This document shows positions 7,913-17,673 of a DNA stretch of 64,000 bases, in pieces. Origin of the DNA: JADJDM01 sp044352985 (lineage in GTDB: Bacteria; Bacteroidota; Bacteroidia; B-17B0; Aurantibacillaceae); NCBI GenBank assembly GCA_044352985.1, contig JBILCU010000003.1, positions 202,264-266,263 on the forward strand. Direction: 5' to 3'. The notes beneath the pieces were generated by a model. It saw nothing but the letters and a program-made list of their open reading frames with translations, was not told where the DNA came from and searched no databases. Numbering within the stretch: the stretch's first letter is position 1; the number at the start of each line of letters is the position of its first letter. The translations under genes and the position numbers were made by a program.

Positions 7913-9517
7913 TTAACGGATTAAAGAAATATTTCCTTTTAAGTTTACGGTTTTACCATCAATTAAAAAACCATCAAAATGATAAATAAAAATACCTGCA
8001 TCCATTGGAGTACCTTTATAGGTTCCATCCCAGAATTTTTTTGGATCATCGCTAAAGAAAACACGAGTACCCCATCTATCGAAAATGCTAAACGACATAC
8101 TTCGTATACAGTCATTATTTAAAACTTTTGCGTAATCATTTATTCCATCATTATTTGGTGAAAATGCTGTTGGAATAAAAACTTCACCACAAATTTTTTC
8201 TACTCTTACCAAAATAGTATCGTAATCTTTACATCCTAAACCATTTGTAACTTGAACTGTGTAACTAGTAGATACTTGTGGAGAAGCTTGAATAATTCCT
8301 TGTGAGTTTGAACTTAATCCAATATTTGGAGTCCAATTATAATATAATCCACCACTGCTGTACGAAGAAGCATTTAGTGTAGTAGAACCACCTACATCAA
8401 TAAGTTCGGTTTCATTGCCATTGTTTATTATTGCAACAGGAGATACTTTTACTTTAATGCTATCGGTAATTGTATCTGTTAAGCCCGTGACATTCTTTAC
8501 AATTAGTTTTATATAGTATTTACCATTTCCATTTGGGGAATTGCTACTCTCTATATTATAGCAAATTCTAGGGTTTTTAAGAACAGATGAGTCAGGAGTA
8601 CCACCTTGAAAATACCATTTGTAGCTTAAGGGTTGAAACTTAGAAGTATCTGTAAATGTAATGCATTGGTAGCGGCATATGGTTTTATTAAACATAAATC
8701 CTGCAACAGGAGTATCGCAAACAATTGGAGTAATTTTAACCGTATCGGTTAAATTGGTAAAACAATTACCAGTAACTTTTACGGTGTAAATAATAGTATC
8801 GTTTGAGTTAAAAATTGGATTGGCACAGCTATCACAAGATAAGCCAGTTGTGGGTGTCCATGCATAAGTTAATGCATTAGGTGCATTGGTTCTAATCATG
8901 GTTGTATCACCTGTACACAAATAATTTTTATTAGCAGTTGCAACAACTGAGCTAATTGGCAAAACAGTAACAGTAGCATTTTTTGTGGTAGTGCAATTTC
9001 CAATTGTTGCTGTTACAGTGTAAATGGTATTGGAAGTTGGATTTGCGACAACACTTCCTCCTGTAGTGGCACTTAAGCCAGTATTAGGTGCCCAGCTATA
9101 GTTTGGAGCATTACCGGTAGCTGTTAGTGTAATTCCTGAAGAACCTATACATATAGTATCATGGGCAATATTTAAAGTAAAAATTGGGTTAGGCCTTATA
9201 GAAACAGTTGCTGTTGCGAAAACTCCGCCAGGACTAACCGTTAATTTTATAATGTAAGTTCCAGGTGTTCCTGCGCTAAAATTTGTAACCTGACTGAATG
9301 GTGAAGAAAAAGTTGCCGTATTAGGAACAGATGTCCATTCCCAGCTATTTACGGTAACGCCTGGAGGAGCAGATGATCCTGAAAAACTTAAAATGCCATT
9401 TGCACATGTTGTATCTTCAGACAAAGTGATACTAGGTACCGGATTTTGGCTTTTTAAGAGATTTAAATTAAGTATAAAGATTACTACGTAAAAAAAATGT
9501 AATTTTTTTAAATACAT
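7913..9517 (-). CDS. Surface protein with PKD-like repeats and T9SS type B (gliding motility-associated) C-terminal domain
   Basis: The 534-residue protein has a signal peptide (LKKLHFFYVVIFILNLNLLKSQ) and several Ig/PKD-like segments rich in Cys and Thr (repeated CxG...YxWxPxxGLS patterns around residues 110-250 and 370-440). The C-terminus reads EVFIPTAFSPNNDGINDYAKV...FSIFDRWGTRVF...WDGTYKGTPMDAGIFIYHF, the hallmark of the CHU_C/type B sorting domain that sends proteins through T9SS. Type B cargo depends on an SprF-like partner; one is encoded immediately downstream. Ligand or adhesion target unknown. Confidence 0.92.
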   Translation of the reverse strand: MYLKKLHFFYVVIFILNLNLLKSQNPVPSITLSEDTTCANGILSFSGSSAPPGVTVNSWEWTSVPNTATFSSPFSQVTNFSAGTPGTYIIKLTVSPGGVFATATVSIRPNPIFTLNIAHDTICIGSSGITLTATGNAPNYSWAPNTGLSATTGGSVVANPTSNTIYTVTATIGNCTTTKNATVTVLPISSVVATANKNYLCTGDTTMIRTNAPNALTYAWTPTTGLSCDSCANPIFNSNDTIIYTVKVTGNCFTNLTDTVKITPIVCDTPVAGFMFNKTICRYQCITFTDTSKFQPLSYKWYFQGGTPDSSVLKNPRICYNIESSNSPNGNGKYYIKLIVKNVTGLTDTITDSIKVKVSPVAIINNGNETELIDVGGSTTLNASSYSSGGLYYNWTPNIGLSSNSQGIIQASPQVSTSYTVQVTNGLGCKDYDTILVRVEKICGEVFIPTAFSPNNDGINDYAKVLNNDCIRSMSFSIFDRWGTRVFFSDDPKKFWDGTYKGTPMDAGIFIYHFDGFLIDGKTVNLKGNISLIR

Positions 9518-9651
9518 GTTTTTGCAAATTTTTTACGATTTTAATAAGAATTTATAGCATTTACAAATAATTGATTTTTAAATTGTTCTATAAATACATA
9601 ATCTACTATCAATAAAGAAGGTAATTATAAAATTCAGCTCAAAAATTTGAT

Positions 9652-9659
9652 TACTTTTG
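9652..9659 (+). promoter_or_regulatory. Bacteroidota -7 element for yidC
   Basis: TACTTTTG matches TAnnTTTG and lies 18 bp upstream of the yidC start codon. No convincing TTTG is seen at -33, so support is only moderate. Confidence 0.45.
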
Positions 9660-9677
9660 CGCCTTATTTATTAAAAA

Positions 9678-11576
9678 ATGGATAGAAATTCACTCATAGG
9701 TTTAGGTTTAATTGGTGCCATATTAATTGGTTGGATGTATTTTACAGCGCCAAGTAAAGAAGAAATTGAAAGAAATAAAAGAGTTAGAGATTCAATTGCT
9801 TTGGCTGAACAAAAAAAAGCTGAGGAAATTGTAAAAACACAAACAATACAAAAACAAAAAGATTCTTTATTCGTTAAAGCAACTGTTGATTCTGTGAGTG
9901 CTTTACCCGATTCAATTCTGAAAATTAAAAAAGAACAAGAGTTAGTATCAAATTTTAGAGATTTTGCACCTGCGGCATCAGGAAAAGATGAGGAGTTTGT
10001 ATTAGAAAACAATTTAATAAAGGTTTTTGTTTCCTCAAAAGGTGGAAAAATAAAATCTGTTGAGCTTAAAAATTTTAGTAGACCGGAAACTAAAGATGCG
10101 TTAATGCTATTTAACGAAGATAGTTTGAAACAAGCACTAGTATTAAATGTTTATAATAATAGTATTATTTCTACCGATAGTCTTTATTTTAATAAAGATC
10201 AAAGTTCAACGGCTTCTACTTTAAATTTGATTTTACCTACATCAAAACAAAATTCATTCATTAAGTATCAGTATTTTTTAAATAATGATTCTTATAATTT
10301 GGAATTTAAAGTGGCATTTATCGGAATGCAACAAATCATCAGTACAAATAATGATGAAGTAATTTTTGACTGGAACATGAAAATGCCATCTCAGGAATTA
10401 CACATAGAAAAAGAAAAACAAACATCAGGTATTTTTTACAGTTCTTCGGGTGAAGAGCAGGAAATTGATAACTTGAGTTTAACAGGATCTGATGAAAAAT
10501 CAATAACTGAATCTGGAACTAAGTGGGTAGCATTTAAACAACAATTTTTTACTGCTGCTATTACTGCAAATACTCAGTTTAATCAGGGCGCTTTATTAAG
10601 TACTTTCGTAGATAATAGTGACATGAAATATGTTAAAACTACAAAAGCTTCGTTGTCATTTAATTATAAAAGAACTCAGAATGATGAATTTGGCATGAAG
10701 TTTTTCTTTGGGCCAAACCAATATTATGTTCTTAAAAATCAACAAAATGGAATGGAAAAACTAATCCCTATGGGTTGGTGGATTTTTAGTTATTTAAACA
10801 AATGGATTGTAATTCCTGTGTTTGATTTGTTTAAAAATTCAACGATGAGCATGGGTTGGGTGATTTTGATTTTGACAGTAATCATTAAATTATTGTTGTT
10901 GCCAATTGCTTACAAAACCTATTTATCTTCTGCTAAAATGCGTTTATTAAAGCCTGAAATGGATGTGATACGCGAAAAACATAAAGGTGATCCTATGAAG
11001 ATGAATCAGGATAACATGTCATTATATAAAAGGGCAGGAGTTAGTCCACTTTCTGGTTGTATCCCGGCATTATTACAATTACCAATATTAATTGCATTAT
11101 TAAATTTTTTCCCAGCTTCATTTGAACTTCGTCAGGAGTCGTTTTTATGGGCAACTGATTTATCTACTTACGATTCAGTTTGGGATTTTGGTTATGTGCC
11201 AATTATTCATACAATTTATGGAGATCATATCAGTTTGTTTGCCTTGCTCATGTTTGTTTCAACCATTATTTATACCTGGATGAATCAGAAAATGATGCCT
11301 ATGCAAAACAATCAAATGCCAGGTATGCAAACTATGATGTATTTAATGCCCGTAATTTTCTTAAGTTTCATGAACAGTTATTCTGCAGGATTAAGCTGGT
11401 ATTATTTCTTGGCTAATGTTATTACTTTCCTTCAAACCTTTATTATGAGAAAATTAATCAGTGATGATAAATTAAGAGCACAGATTGATGAAAACATGAA
11501 GAAACCTGTAAAAAAATCAGGATTTCAGCAAAGATTAGAAGAAATGCAAAAGCGTCAGATTCAAAATAGAAAATAA
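9678..11576 (+). CDS. yidC: Membrane protein insertase YidC
   Basis: The 632-residue product has an N-terminal transmembrane anchor (LIGLGLIGAILIGWMYF), a charged coiled segment, a large periplasmic beta domain, and the five-helix insertase core starting near residue 370 (WVILILTVIIKLLLLPIAYKTY, with the conserved cytoplasmic hairpin PEMDVIREKHKGDPMKMNQDNMSLYKRAGVSPLSGCIPALLQLPI). YidC inserts membrane proteins alone or with SecYEG; the two-part architecture is that of Gram-negative YidC rather than the short Gram-positive form. The basic tail (KKSGFQQRLEEMQKRQIQNRK) is typical of Bacteroidota. The gene ends before a strong hairpin terminator and is a single-gene unit. Confidence 0.96.
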   Translation: MDRNSLIGLGLIGAILIGWMYFTAPSKEEIERNKRVRDSIALAEQKKAEEIVKTQTIQKQKDSLFVKATVDSVSALPDSILKIKKEQELVSNFRDFAPAASGKDEEFVLENNLIKVFVSSKGGKIKSVELKNFSRPETKDALMLFNEDSLKQALVLNVYNNSIISTDSLYFNKDQSSTASTLNLILPTSKQNSFIKYQYFLNNDSYNLEFKVAFIGMQQIISTNNDEVIFDWNMKMPSQELHIEKEKQTSGIFYSSSGEEQEIDNLSLTGSDEKSITESGTKWVAFKQQFFTAAITANTQFNQGALLSTFVDNSDMKYVKTTKASLSFNYKRTQNDEFGMKFFFGPNQYYVLKNQQNGMEKLIPMGWWIFSYLNKWIVIPVFDLFKNSTMSMGWVILILTVIIKLLLLPIAYKTYLSSAKMRLLKPEMDVIREKHKGDPMKMNQDNMSLYKRAGVSPLSGCIPALLQLPILIALLNFFPASFELRQESFLWATDLSTYDSVWDFGYVPIIHTIYGDHISLFALLMFVSTIIYTWMNQKMMPMQNNQMPGMQTMMYLMPVIFLSFMNSYSAGLSWYYFLANVITFLQTFIMRKLISDDKLRAQIDENMKKPVKKSGFQQRLEEMQKRQIQNRK

Positions 11577-11596
11577 ATTAATGTTATTATAAAACG

Positions 11597-11628
11597 AAAA
11601 GCTATTCATTTTTTGAATAGCTTTTTTT
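11597..11628 (+). terminator. Intrinsic terminator after yidC
   Basis: AAAAGCTATTC and GAATAGCTTTT pair around a short T-rich loop and are followed by a run of T, 21 bp after the yidC stop codon. Confidence 0.9.
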
Positions 11629-11735
11629 GTTTTAGAATATTTCTTTGAAATTTTCTTTAAAATTTTTTTCTATTTGTAACTTTTCATTCAAAAATGAATT
11701 ATAGATTTAAATAGCAGTTAAACAGCAATTAATTT

Positions 11736-12317
11736 ATGAATACAGCATCAAAATACCACGCTACCAATCAGCAGATGGATGCCGAATTCAAATTAATTGA
11801 AGCGGCAAAGCTGGATATTAATCGTTTTGGCCCACTTTACGATAAATATTACAAGCAAATTTTTAATTATTTATATCAGCGTTTAGATGATAAAGAAACG
11901 GCTTTTGATGTAACCTCGCAGGTTTTTTTAAAAGCCATGACCAATTTGTCAAAATATCAATTTAAAGGAGTTCCATTTTCAAGTTGGTTATATAGGATTG
12001 CTTATAGTGAATTGATGCAATTGTTTCGTGAAAAAAAAGCTCAACGTACAGTTAATGCAGATGTATCTGATTTAAAACATTTATGTGAAGAAATCAAAGA
12101 AAACTATTATGATGATTTTTTACCTGTTCTGTCAAAGGTATTAGCTGAATTAGATGAGCTAGAGTTACAACTAGTAGAAATGCGCTTTTTTGAAAAGCGA
12201 CCATTTAAAGAGGTAGCTGAGGTTTTAGAATTAAGTGAAACGAATGCTAAAGTAAAATTGCATCGTTTATTAGAAAAAATTAAAAAGTCATTGAAAAATA
12301 ATAATTCAATAAAATGA
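11736..12317 (+). CDS. ECF-type RNA polymerase sigma factor
   Basis: The 193-residue product has sigma region 2 at about residues 30-100 (YDKYYKQIFNYLYQRL...AFDVTSQVFLKAM, then FSSWLYRIAYSELMQLFREKK) and region 4 at about 145-187 (LVEMRFFEKRPFKEVAEVLELSETNAKVKLHRLLEKI) with the helix-turn-helix. Such factors direct transcription of a small stress or envelope regulon and are usually held by a membrane anti-sigma. Its last codons overlap the start of the next gene by 4 bp (ATGA), so the two are translationally coupled, the usual arrangement of a sigma factor and its partner. No autoregulatory promoter could be proven in the 107-bp leader. Confidence 0.92.
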   Translation: MNTASKYHATNQQMDAEFKLIEAAKLDINRFGPLYDKYYKQIFNYLYQRLDDKETAFDVTSQVFLKAMTNLSKYQFKGVPFSSWLYRIAYSELMQLFREKKAQRTVNADVSDLKHLCEEIKENYYDDFLPVLSKVLAELDELELQLVEMRFFEKRPFKEVAEVLELSETNAKVKLHRLLEKIKKSLKNNNSIK

Positions 12318-14068
12318 AAACAAAATTTACAGTTGGTCGTCCTAAAGTAAGTGATGAGGAAATCGAGAAAAGAAAAAACTTTGACGATTTAGTGAAAAAA
12401 TTTAAAGATCAAAGTTTAGCCGACGCAAAGGCAAAACAACGATCGGGTATCAACATGAAAAAGTTGATGTATTCAACTATCATTTTAGGGGTATCAGTGG
12501 TTTGTTATATTACATTAAATCAAATTTTAAGCAAAAAATCTACTTCAAAAAATACTGCCACAACTAATCAAATTTCAAATAAATTTATTGAATCTAAACC
12601 AACTAAATTCATACAACCTATTGAAAAGAAAAGCAATTATTCTACCTATAAAATAAATGCACAAAAAGGCGGTGAAATTAAACATCACACAAAATCAGTA
12701 ATTAAAATACCTGCAAAAGCTTTTACTGATGAACAAGGAATTGAATTAACAGGTGAAGTAGAAATTGTATACCGAGAAATGCATACAATCCCCGAAATTT
12801 TAGCTTCAGGAATACCAATGCGCTATGATAGTGCAGGAGTAAAGCAAAGTTTTGAGTCGGCCGGAATGATTGAAATAAAAGGCATACAAAATGGAAAAGA
12901 AATTAAATTAAAACAAAATAAAAAAATTGAAATTAATATGGCTTCTCAAAAAAAAGGAGACCGTTTTAATTTGTATTATTTAGACACTATTGCAAAGCAA
13001 TGGCAATGTTTAGGCAAAGAAAAATTAATTGAAGGCAATCAAAAATTGAATCAAACAAAAGATAATTTACAACAGGCAACTTCTTCAATTAAAAATGATA
13101 TTGTTAATCAACAACTAAAAACAATTGATTTAAAAATTGCTGAATTACAAACAAAAGAAAATAATCATAATGCTGATATTGATTTACCTAAAAAACCAAC
13201 AGCACCTGTTTCAGCTTCCAAGCAACGAAAACAGTTTGCTTTGGATGTTGATTATAATGAGTTTCCTGAATTAAAATCTTTTGAAGGTTGTGTTTTTGAA
13301 GTGGGTGAAGAAAATAAGCACTACACTAGCGAATTTAATAATGTAAAATGGAATGATATTTCAATAGCGCAAGGCACAAAAGCCGGGCAAAATTACTTGC
13401 TAATTTTAACTGCAGGCTATAGAAAAGAGAAGTTAATTGTATATCCTGTTTTTATTGGAAAAAATTTAGAACAAGCCCAGCAATTGTATCAGAAAAAATT
13501 GGATAGTTATAATACTATTCTTGTCCAGAAAAAAGAGGAAGAACAAAAAAGAATAGATGCAATTGAGCGAGAGATTAAAAAAATTGAAGAAGAACGTTTT
13601 GCTTTAGCCAAAAAATTAAGAGCAGAAGAAAATTCAAGATCGTTAAATAATTTATATGCAGAAATGAATGATGGTAAAAACTATTTGTCGGAAGGTGTAA
13701 GAAGAATATTTGAGATAAATAAGTTTGGTATTTATAATTCGGATTGTGCAAAACCTTTTCCGATGCATACTACAACAGAAGGAGTTTTTATGCAGCAAAA
13801 TATTGAATTGATTCCGGCATCTGTTTTTTTAATCAATCATTCTGATAACATGATGTGGACTTATACGACTAAAGAAACGGAGCATTTGAAATACGATCCA
13901 AAGAAAAAAAATTCGTTAATAGCATTTATTCAAAATAAATTATTTTGGTGCGATACTATTGCTTTTACTCAATCCTCAAAAAAGAAAGAGAAAACAATCT
14001 TTTACTTTAAAGAAATAAAAGAGGAGGGCAGAAGTGCTGAAGACCTCAAGAAAGTACTTAACTTATGA
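12314..14068 (+). CDS. Large single-pass membrane protein, candidate anti-sigma partner
   Basis: The 584-residue product has a charged cytoplasmic N-terminus (about 50 residues), one transmembrane helix (LMYSTIILGVSVVCYITLNQIL) and a long periplasmic part. Near residues 125-230 it contains a module seen in several Bacteroidota envelope proteins: KSVIKIPAKAFTDEQG, then GEVEIVYREMHT and SGIPMRYDSAG...FESAGMIEIKG. A coiled coil rich in Glu/Lys spans about residues 395-445 (QKKEEEQKRIDAIEREIKKIEEER). It overlaps the upstream ECF sigma gene by 4 bp. Position and topology suggest it senses the envelope and restrains the sigma factor through its N-terminus; no ZAS zinc motif or FecR domain was found, so this is inference. 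Confidence 0.65.
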   Translation: MKTKFTVGRPKVSDEEIEKRKNFDDLVKKFKDQSLADAKAKQRSGINMKKLMYSTIILGVSVVCYITLNQILSKKSTSKNTATTNQISNKFIESKPTKFIQPIEKKSNYSTYKINAQKGGEIKHHTKSVIKIPAKAFTDEQGIELTGEVEIVYREMHTIPEILASGIPMRYDSAGVKQSFESAGMIEIKGIQNGKEIKLKQNKKIEINMASQKKGDRFNLYYLDTIAKQWQCLGKEKLIEGNQKLNQTKDNLQQATSSIKNDIVNQQLKTIDLKIAELQTKENNHNADIDLPKKPTAPVSASKQRKQFALDVDYNEFPELKSFEGCVFEVGEENKHYTSEFNNVKWNDISIAQGTKAGQNYLLILTAGYRKEKLIVYPVFIGKNLEQAQQLYQKKLDSYNTILVQKKEEEQKRIDAIEREIKKIEEERFALAKKLRAEENSRSLNNLYAEMNDGKNYLSEGVRRIFEINKFGIYNSDCAKPFPMHTTTEGVFMQQNIELIPASVFLINHSDNMMWTYTTKETEHLKYDPKKKNSLIAFIQNKLFWCDTIAFTQSSKKKEKTIFYFKEIKEEGRSAEDLKKVLNL

Positions 14069-14081
14069 TAAAGTAGTTAAA

Positions 14082-15185
14082 TTAATTCATTGAAGCAACA
14101 AAATCATCGAAAAGGTATCTGCTGTCCAGTGGCCCTGGATTAGATTCTGGATGATATTGTACAGAAAACACTTTTTTGTCTTTTAATCGAATACCTTCAA
14201 TGGTATTATCGTTTAAATTAACGTGAGTAATTTCTATATTATTGTTTAATTTAATATCATCAGCACTAATGCTAAAGCCATGATTTTGAGAGGTAACTTC
14301 GCATTTACCAGTATTCATATTTTTTACAGGATGATTAATGCCTCTGTGACCAGCATGCATTTTATAAGTTGAAATACCTTGAGATTGGGCAATGATTTGA
14401 TGACCTAAGCAAATTCCGAAAACAGGTTTATTCGTATTAATTATTTCTTTTACTAAACTTGTTTCTTCTTTCATAACTCCCGGATCTCCAGGACCATTAC
14501 TAATCATAAAACCATCCGGATTGAATTTCATAATTTCCTCCAATTTAGTTTTCATGGGGAAAACCTTCACGTGACAACCTCTTTCTACTAGGCAACGAAT
14601 AATGTTCTTTTTTACTCCAAAATCAATTAGTGCTACTTTTTTAGTTGAATTTTCATTTTTTTCTTCAAATGCAGAAGCGGTAGAGACATTAGAAGATAAT
14701 TCTAATCCTTGCATGGAAGGAACTTTAGCTAATTCCTTTTTTAATACATCAATATCAAGTTCGGATGATGAAATAATACAATTCATTGCGCCTTTATCTC
14801 TTATGTAACGAACAATTGCACGAGTGTCTACATCAGAGATAGAAACAATTCCTTGTTGTATAAAGTAATCATTAAGAGATTGTGTAGCTTTTTTTCTGGA
14901 AAATCCGGTGTTAAATTTTTTACAAACCATACCGGAGATTTTGATGTTTTCAGACTCAACTTCTTCAGGATGTACGCCATAATTTCCAATGTGTGAATTA
15001 GTCATTACGACAATTTGTCCAAAATAAGATGGGTCGGTAAAAATTTCTTGGTAACCAGACATACCGGTATTAAAACAAATTTCTCCAGATGTAATTCCGA
15101 TTTTACCTGCTGCTTTCCCTTCAAACACTTTACCATCTGCTAGTAAAAGTATGGCTTTATTTTTTTGTTGATATTTTTGCTGCAT
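14082..15185 (-). CDS. carA: Carbamoyl-phosphate synthase small (glutaminase) subunit
   Basis: The 367-residue product has the CarA N-terminal domain (LLLADGKVFEGKAAG, GEICFNTGMSGYQEIFTDPSYFGQIVVMT, IGNYGV) and a C-terminal class I glutamine amidotransferase with the nucleophile in FGICLGHQ and the His-Glu pair in VQYHPESNPGPLDS. It releases ammonia from glutamine for carbamoyl phosphate synthesis, feeding arginine and pyrimidines. No carB lies in the window, so the subunits are probably encoded apart. It is convergent with the sigma-partner gene (13-bp gap) and lies about 100 bp downstream of the wzc-like gene. Confidence 0.95.
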   Translation of the reverse strand: MQQKYQQKNKAILLLADGKVFEGKAAGKIGITSGEICFNTGMSGYQEIFTDPSYFGQIVVMTNSHIGNYGVHPEEVESENIKISGMVCKKFNTGFSRKKATQSLNDYFIQQGIVSISDVDTRAIVRYIRDKGAMNCIISSSELDIDVLKKELAKVPSMQGLELSSNVSTASAFEEKNENSTKKVALIDFGVKKNIIRCLVERGCHVKVFPMKTKLEEIMKFNPDGFMISNGPGDPGVMKEETSLVKEIINTNKPVFGICLGHQIIAQSQGISTYKMHAGHRGINHPVKNMNTGKCEVTSQNHGFSISADDIKLNNNIEITHVNLNDNTIEGIRLKDKKVFSVQYHPESNPGPLDSRYLFDDFVASMN

Positions 15186-15283
15186 CTGATGATTTTTACG
15201 GTTGCAAAGTTGCTAAAAAAAAAGAGGATAAATAAACGTGTTAATTAATTTTTGAAAACTGAGAATTGGTAAAATAAATTGCT

Positions 15284-17671
15284 TTACCATGCTTTCAATA
15301 ATCTTTTCCAAAGCGATTCTTGTTTTTCTGCGCCATAACCATATGCGCCATAACCATATCCGTAACCATATCCGTAACCGTAACCGTAACCTTTTTTATA
15401 ATTTGCACCATTAATTAAACATGCAAGGTTAGGTAAACGATTTTCTTTGTTTAGTGATTCTGCAATTCGTAATAGTCGTTTATCTAAAAAATCAGCACGA
15501 GCAATAAATAAAGTAGAATCGGCAAATTTTGAAACGAGTAAGGTGTCAGCAACTAATCCAACAGGAGCTGTATCAACGATTACATAATCATATTTTTCCT
15601 TAGCAAATGCAAAAATATCAGCTACACGATCGCTCATGAGTAGCTCTGCTGGGTTTGGAGGAATTGGGCCAGAAGGTAAAATGTTAAAATGAGAAAAGCC
15701 TTGAACAGAAAATACCACATCATCTAATTGTAAACTTTTATCGATAATAAAATTTGTAACTCCTAATTTTTCATCCGAGTTCATGTATTTTAATATCTTA
15801 GGATTTCTTAGGTCGAAACCAGCTAAAAGTATTTTTTTACCTGTGAGTGCAAAAGATGCCGCTAAATTTAATGCAATGAAAGATTTTCCTTCTTTGCCTA
15901 TTGTAGAGGTAATAAAAACAACTTTACAATTCGTTTGAATTTTACTGTTTAAAAACTCAACATTACTTCTTACAATTCGAAATGCTTCGGCCATATTATT
16001 CCTGTTATTTTCTACAACAACAAGTTTATTGGTTTGTTTTGTTTCAGGAATTTCACCTAAATAAGGCAGGTTTACCATGTCGGTTTCTTTTTTACCATGA
16101 ACCTTGGTGTCAAGTAAATCAATTAAATATAAAATAATAATTGGTAATAAAAAACCAAAAATTAATGACGATAGGAATATGATTTCTTTTTTAGGGCTTA
16201 CAGGGAAACCATTTCCGTATGCTTTATCTATAATTTTAGCATTTGAAACAGTTACTGCAAGGGCTATATTTGCTTCTTCTCTTTTTTGCAGAAGATATAA
16301 GTACAATTCCTCTTTAATTTTTTGTTGTCTTATAATTGATCGATATTCTTTTTCAATTTTTGGAACATTACTAATTTTGCTTACAATTTCATCTTCTTGT
16401 TTCAACAATTCACTTGCTTTAATCTTATTAGCATAATGTAAATTGTTAACTGATTCAGTTAGCGATTTCCTTAAATTAACAATCTCATTTTCTAAATTAA
16501 TAAGTAAAGGGTTTTGTTCACCGCTGTATTTTAATAATCTGTTTTTTTCAAGTATTAATTTATTATAATCATTGATTTGATTAGATACGGAAAAATCATT
16601 TAATCCTAAGTTGTGAGGAACTAATTCATACGTTTTTGAGTTTTTGGTCAAATAATCTTTTATAAATTCAGTGATTTTTAATTGCGTAGTAGCTTCTAAT
16701 AATTTTGCCTCGTTATCTCTTCCTGATTCTAAATAAATTCTTGATTGCGATTCAATGTCGCTTATTTTATTGGTGTTTTTGTAATTTTCTGCTTCACCTT
16801 CAACATCAGATAATTCTTCGGTTATATACTTTATCCTCTCATTAATAAAGTTTACTGTATTTCTGCTAACTTGATTTTTATCGTTAATAGCATCTAAATT
16901 ATGTTGGAGTATTAAATTATTTATTATTGTTTCAGCCTTATCTTCTATAGCATCTTGAAGTGAAATAATTATCCCTGTTGAATTTTTACTGATTGGATTA
17001 ATTTGAATTAATGAAATATATTTATCTACGGTTTCCTCTTCATTTGTTAAAATAACCCTGAATGGCTTATTTAAATAAGTTTCTTTTAAATTATCATTTG
17101 ATTTAAATGTAATACTTCCAAAATCTGTTTTAATTAGTTGCCCAAACTTATATTTACCAGTTACATCACCATTTTGACCATTTTTTAAAGTAAAGTTGTT
17201 ATTGTTTTCAGGGATTAAATGCCAATTACCATATAAATTTGTTTTTGTGGAATCATTTAATTTGTAAATTAATTCTATTGGAGAATCATGATAACGTTCA
17301 TGCTCAATTGGTCTTCCAAAAGAAAAATATGAAATATTTAATTTTAATTCTTTAACTACTCTTTTCATTAGAGTACGTGACTTTAAAATTTCAATTTCAT
17401 TATCAATGTTTTTTTTCCCATTTAAAATACCTAAATCTTCAAATGCTGATAGTTCATCAGAAATAGTGCCCTTGTTTTCATCTTTTATTAAAATTTTAGC
17501 GGATGCCTCGTATTGGGGGACTTGATACCTTAAATAAACAAACCCAAATAAAAACGAACAGATTAGACTAATAACAAACCACTTCCAATGAAAAATGTAT
17601 CGAGTAAGTATATCTTTTAAGCTACTATATTGAACTTGATCGACAGATATATTGTATTGTTCTAATTCCAT
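15284..17671 (-). CDS. Wzc-type polysaccharide co-polymerase and tyrosine autokinase
   Basis: The 795-residue product combines a Wzz-like chain-length domain between two membrane helices (WKWFVISLICSFLFGFVYLRY near residue 30 and IFLSSLIFGFLLPIIILYLIDLL near 520), long coiled coils in between, and a C-terminal BY-kinase domain with Walker A (STIGKEGKSFIALN), Walker A' (LLAGFDLRNP) and Walker B (YVIVDTAP). The tail has seven GY repeats followed by GAYGYG, nine tyrosines in all, forming the autophosphorylation cluster. The kinase controls assembly and length of an exported polysaccharide together with the Wza-like lipoprotein encoded 2 bp upstream. No glycosyltransferase cluster is adjacent, apart from rfbA about 8 kb away. 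Confidence 0.93.
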   Translation of the reverse strand: MELEQYNISVDQVQYSSLKDILTRYIFHWKWFVISLICSFLFGFVYLRYQVPQYEASAKILIKDENKGTISDELSAFEDLGILNGKKNIDNEIEILKSRTLMKRVVKELKLNISYFSFGRPIEHERYHDSPIELIYKLNDSTKTNLYGNWHLIPENNNNFTLKNGQNGDVTGKYKFGQLIKTDFGSITFKSNDNLKETYLNKPFRVILTNEEETVDKYISLIQINPISKNSTGIIISLQDAIEDKAETIINNLILQHNLDAINDKNQVSRNTVNFINERIKYITEELSDVEGEAENYKNTNKISDIESQSRIYLESGRDNEAKLLEATTQLKITEFIKDYLTKNSKTYELVPHNLGLNDFSVSNQINDYNKLILEKNRLLKYSGEQNPLLINLENEIVNLRKSLTESVNNLHYANKIKASELLKQEDEIVSKISNVPKIEKEYRSIIRQQKIKEELYLYLLQKREEANIALAVTVSNAKIIDKAYGNGFPVSPKKEIIFLSSLIFGFLLPIIILYLIDLLDTKVHGKKETDMVNLPYLGEIPETKQTNKLVVVENNRNNMAEAFRIVRSNVEFLNSKIQTNCKVVFITSTIGKEGKSFIALNLAASFALTGKKILLAGFDLRNPKILKYMNSDEKLGVTNFIIDKSLQLDDVVFSVQGFSHFNILPSGPIPPNPAELLMSDRVADIFAFAKEKYDYVIVDTAPVGLVADTLLVSKFADSTLFIARADFLDKRLLRIAESLNKENRLPNLACLINGANYKKGYGYGYGYGYGYGYGAYGYGAEKQESLWKRLLKAW

Positions 17672-17673
17672 TA

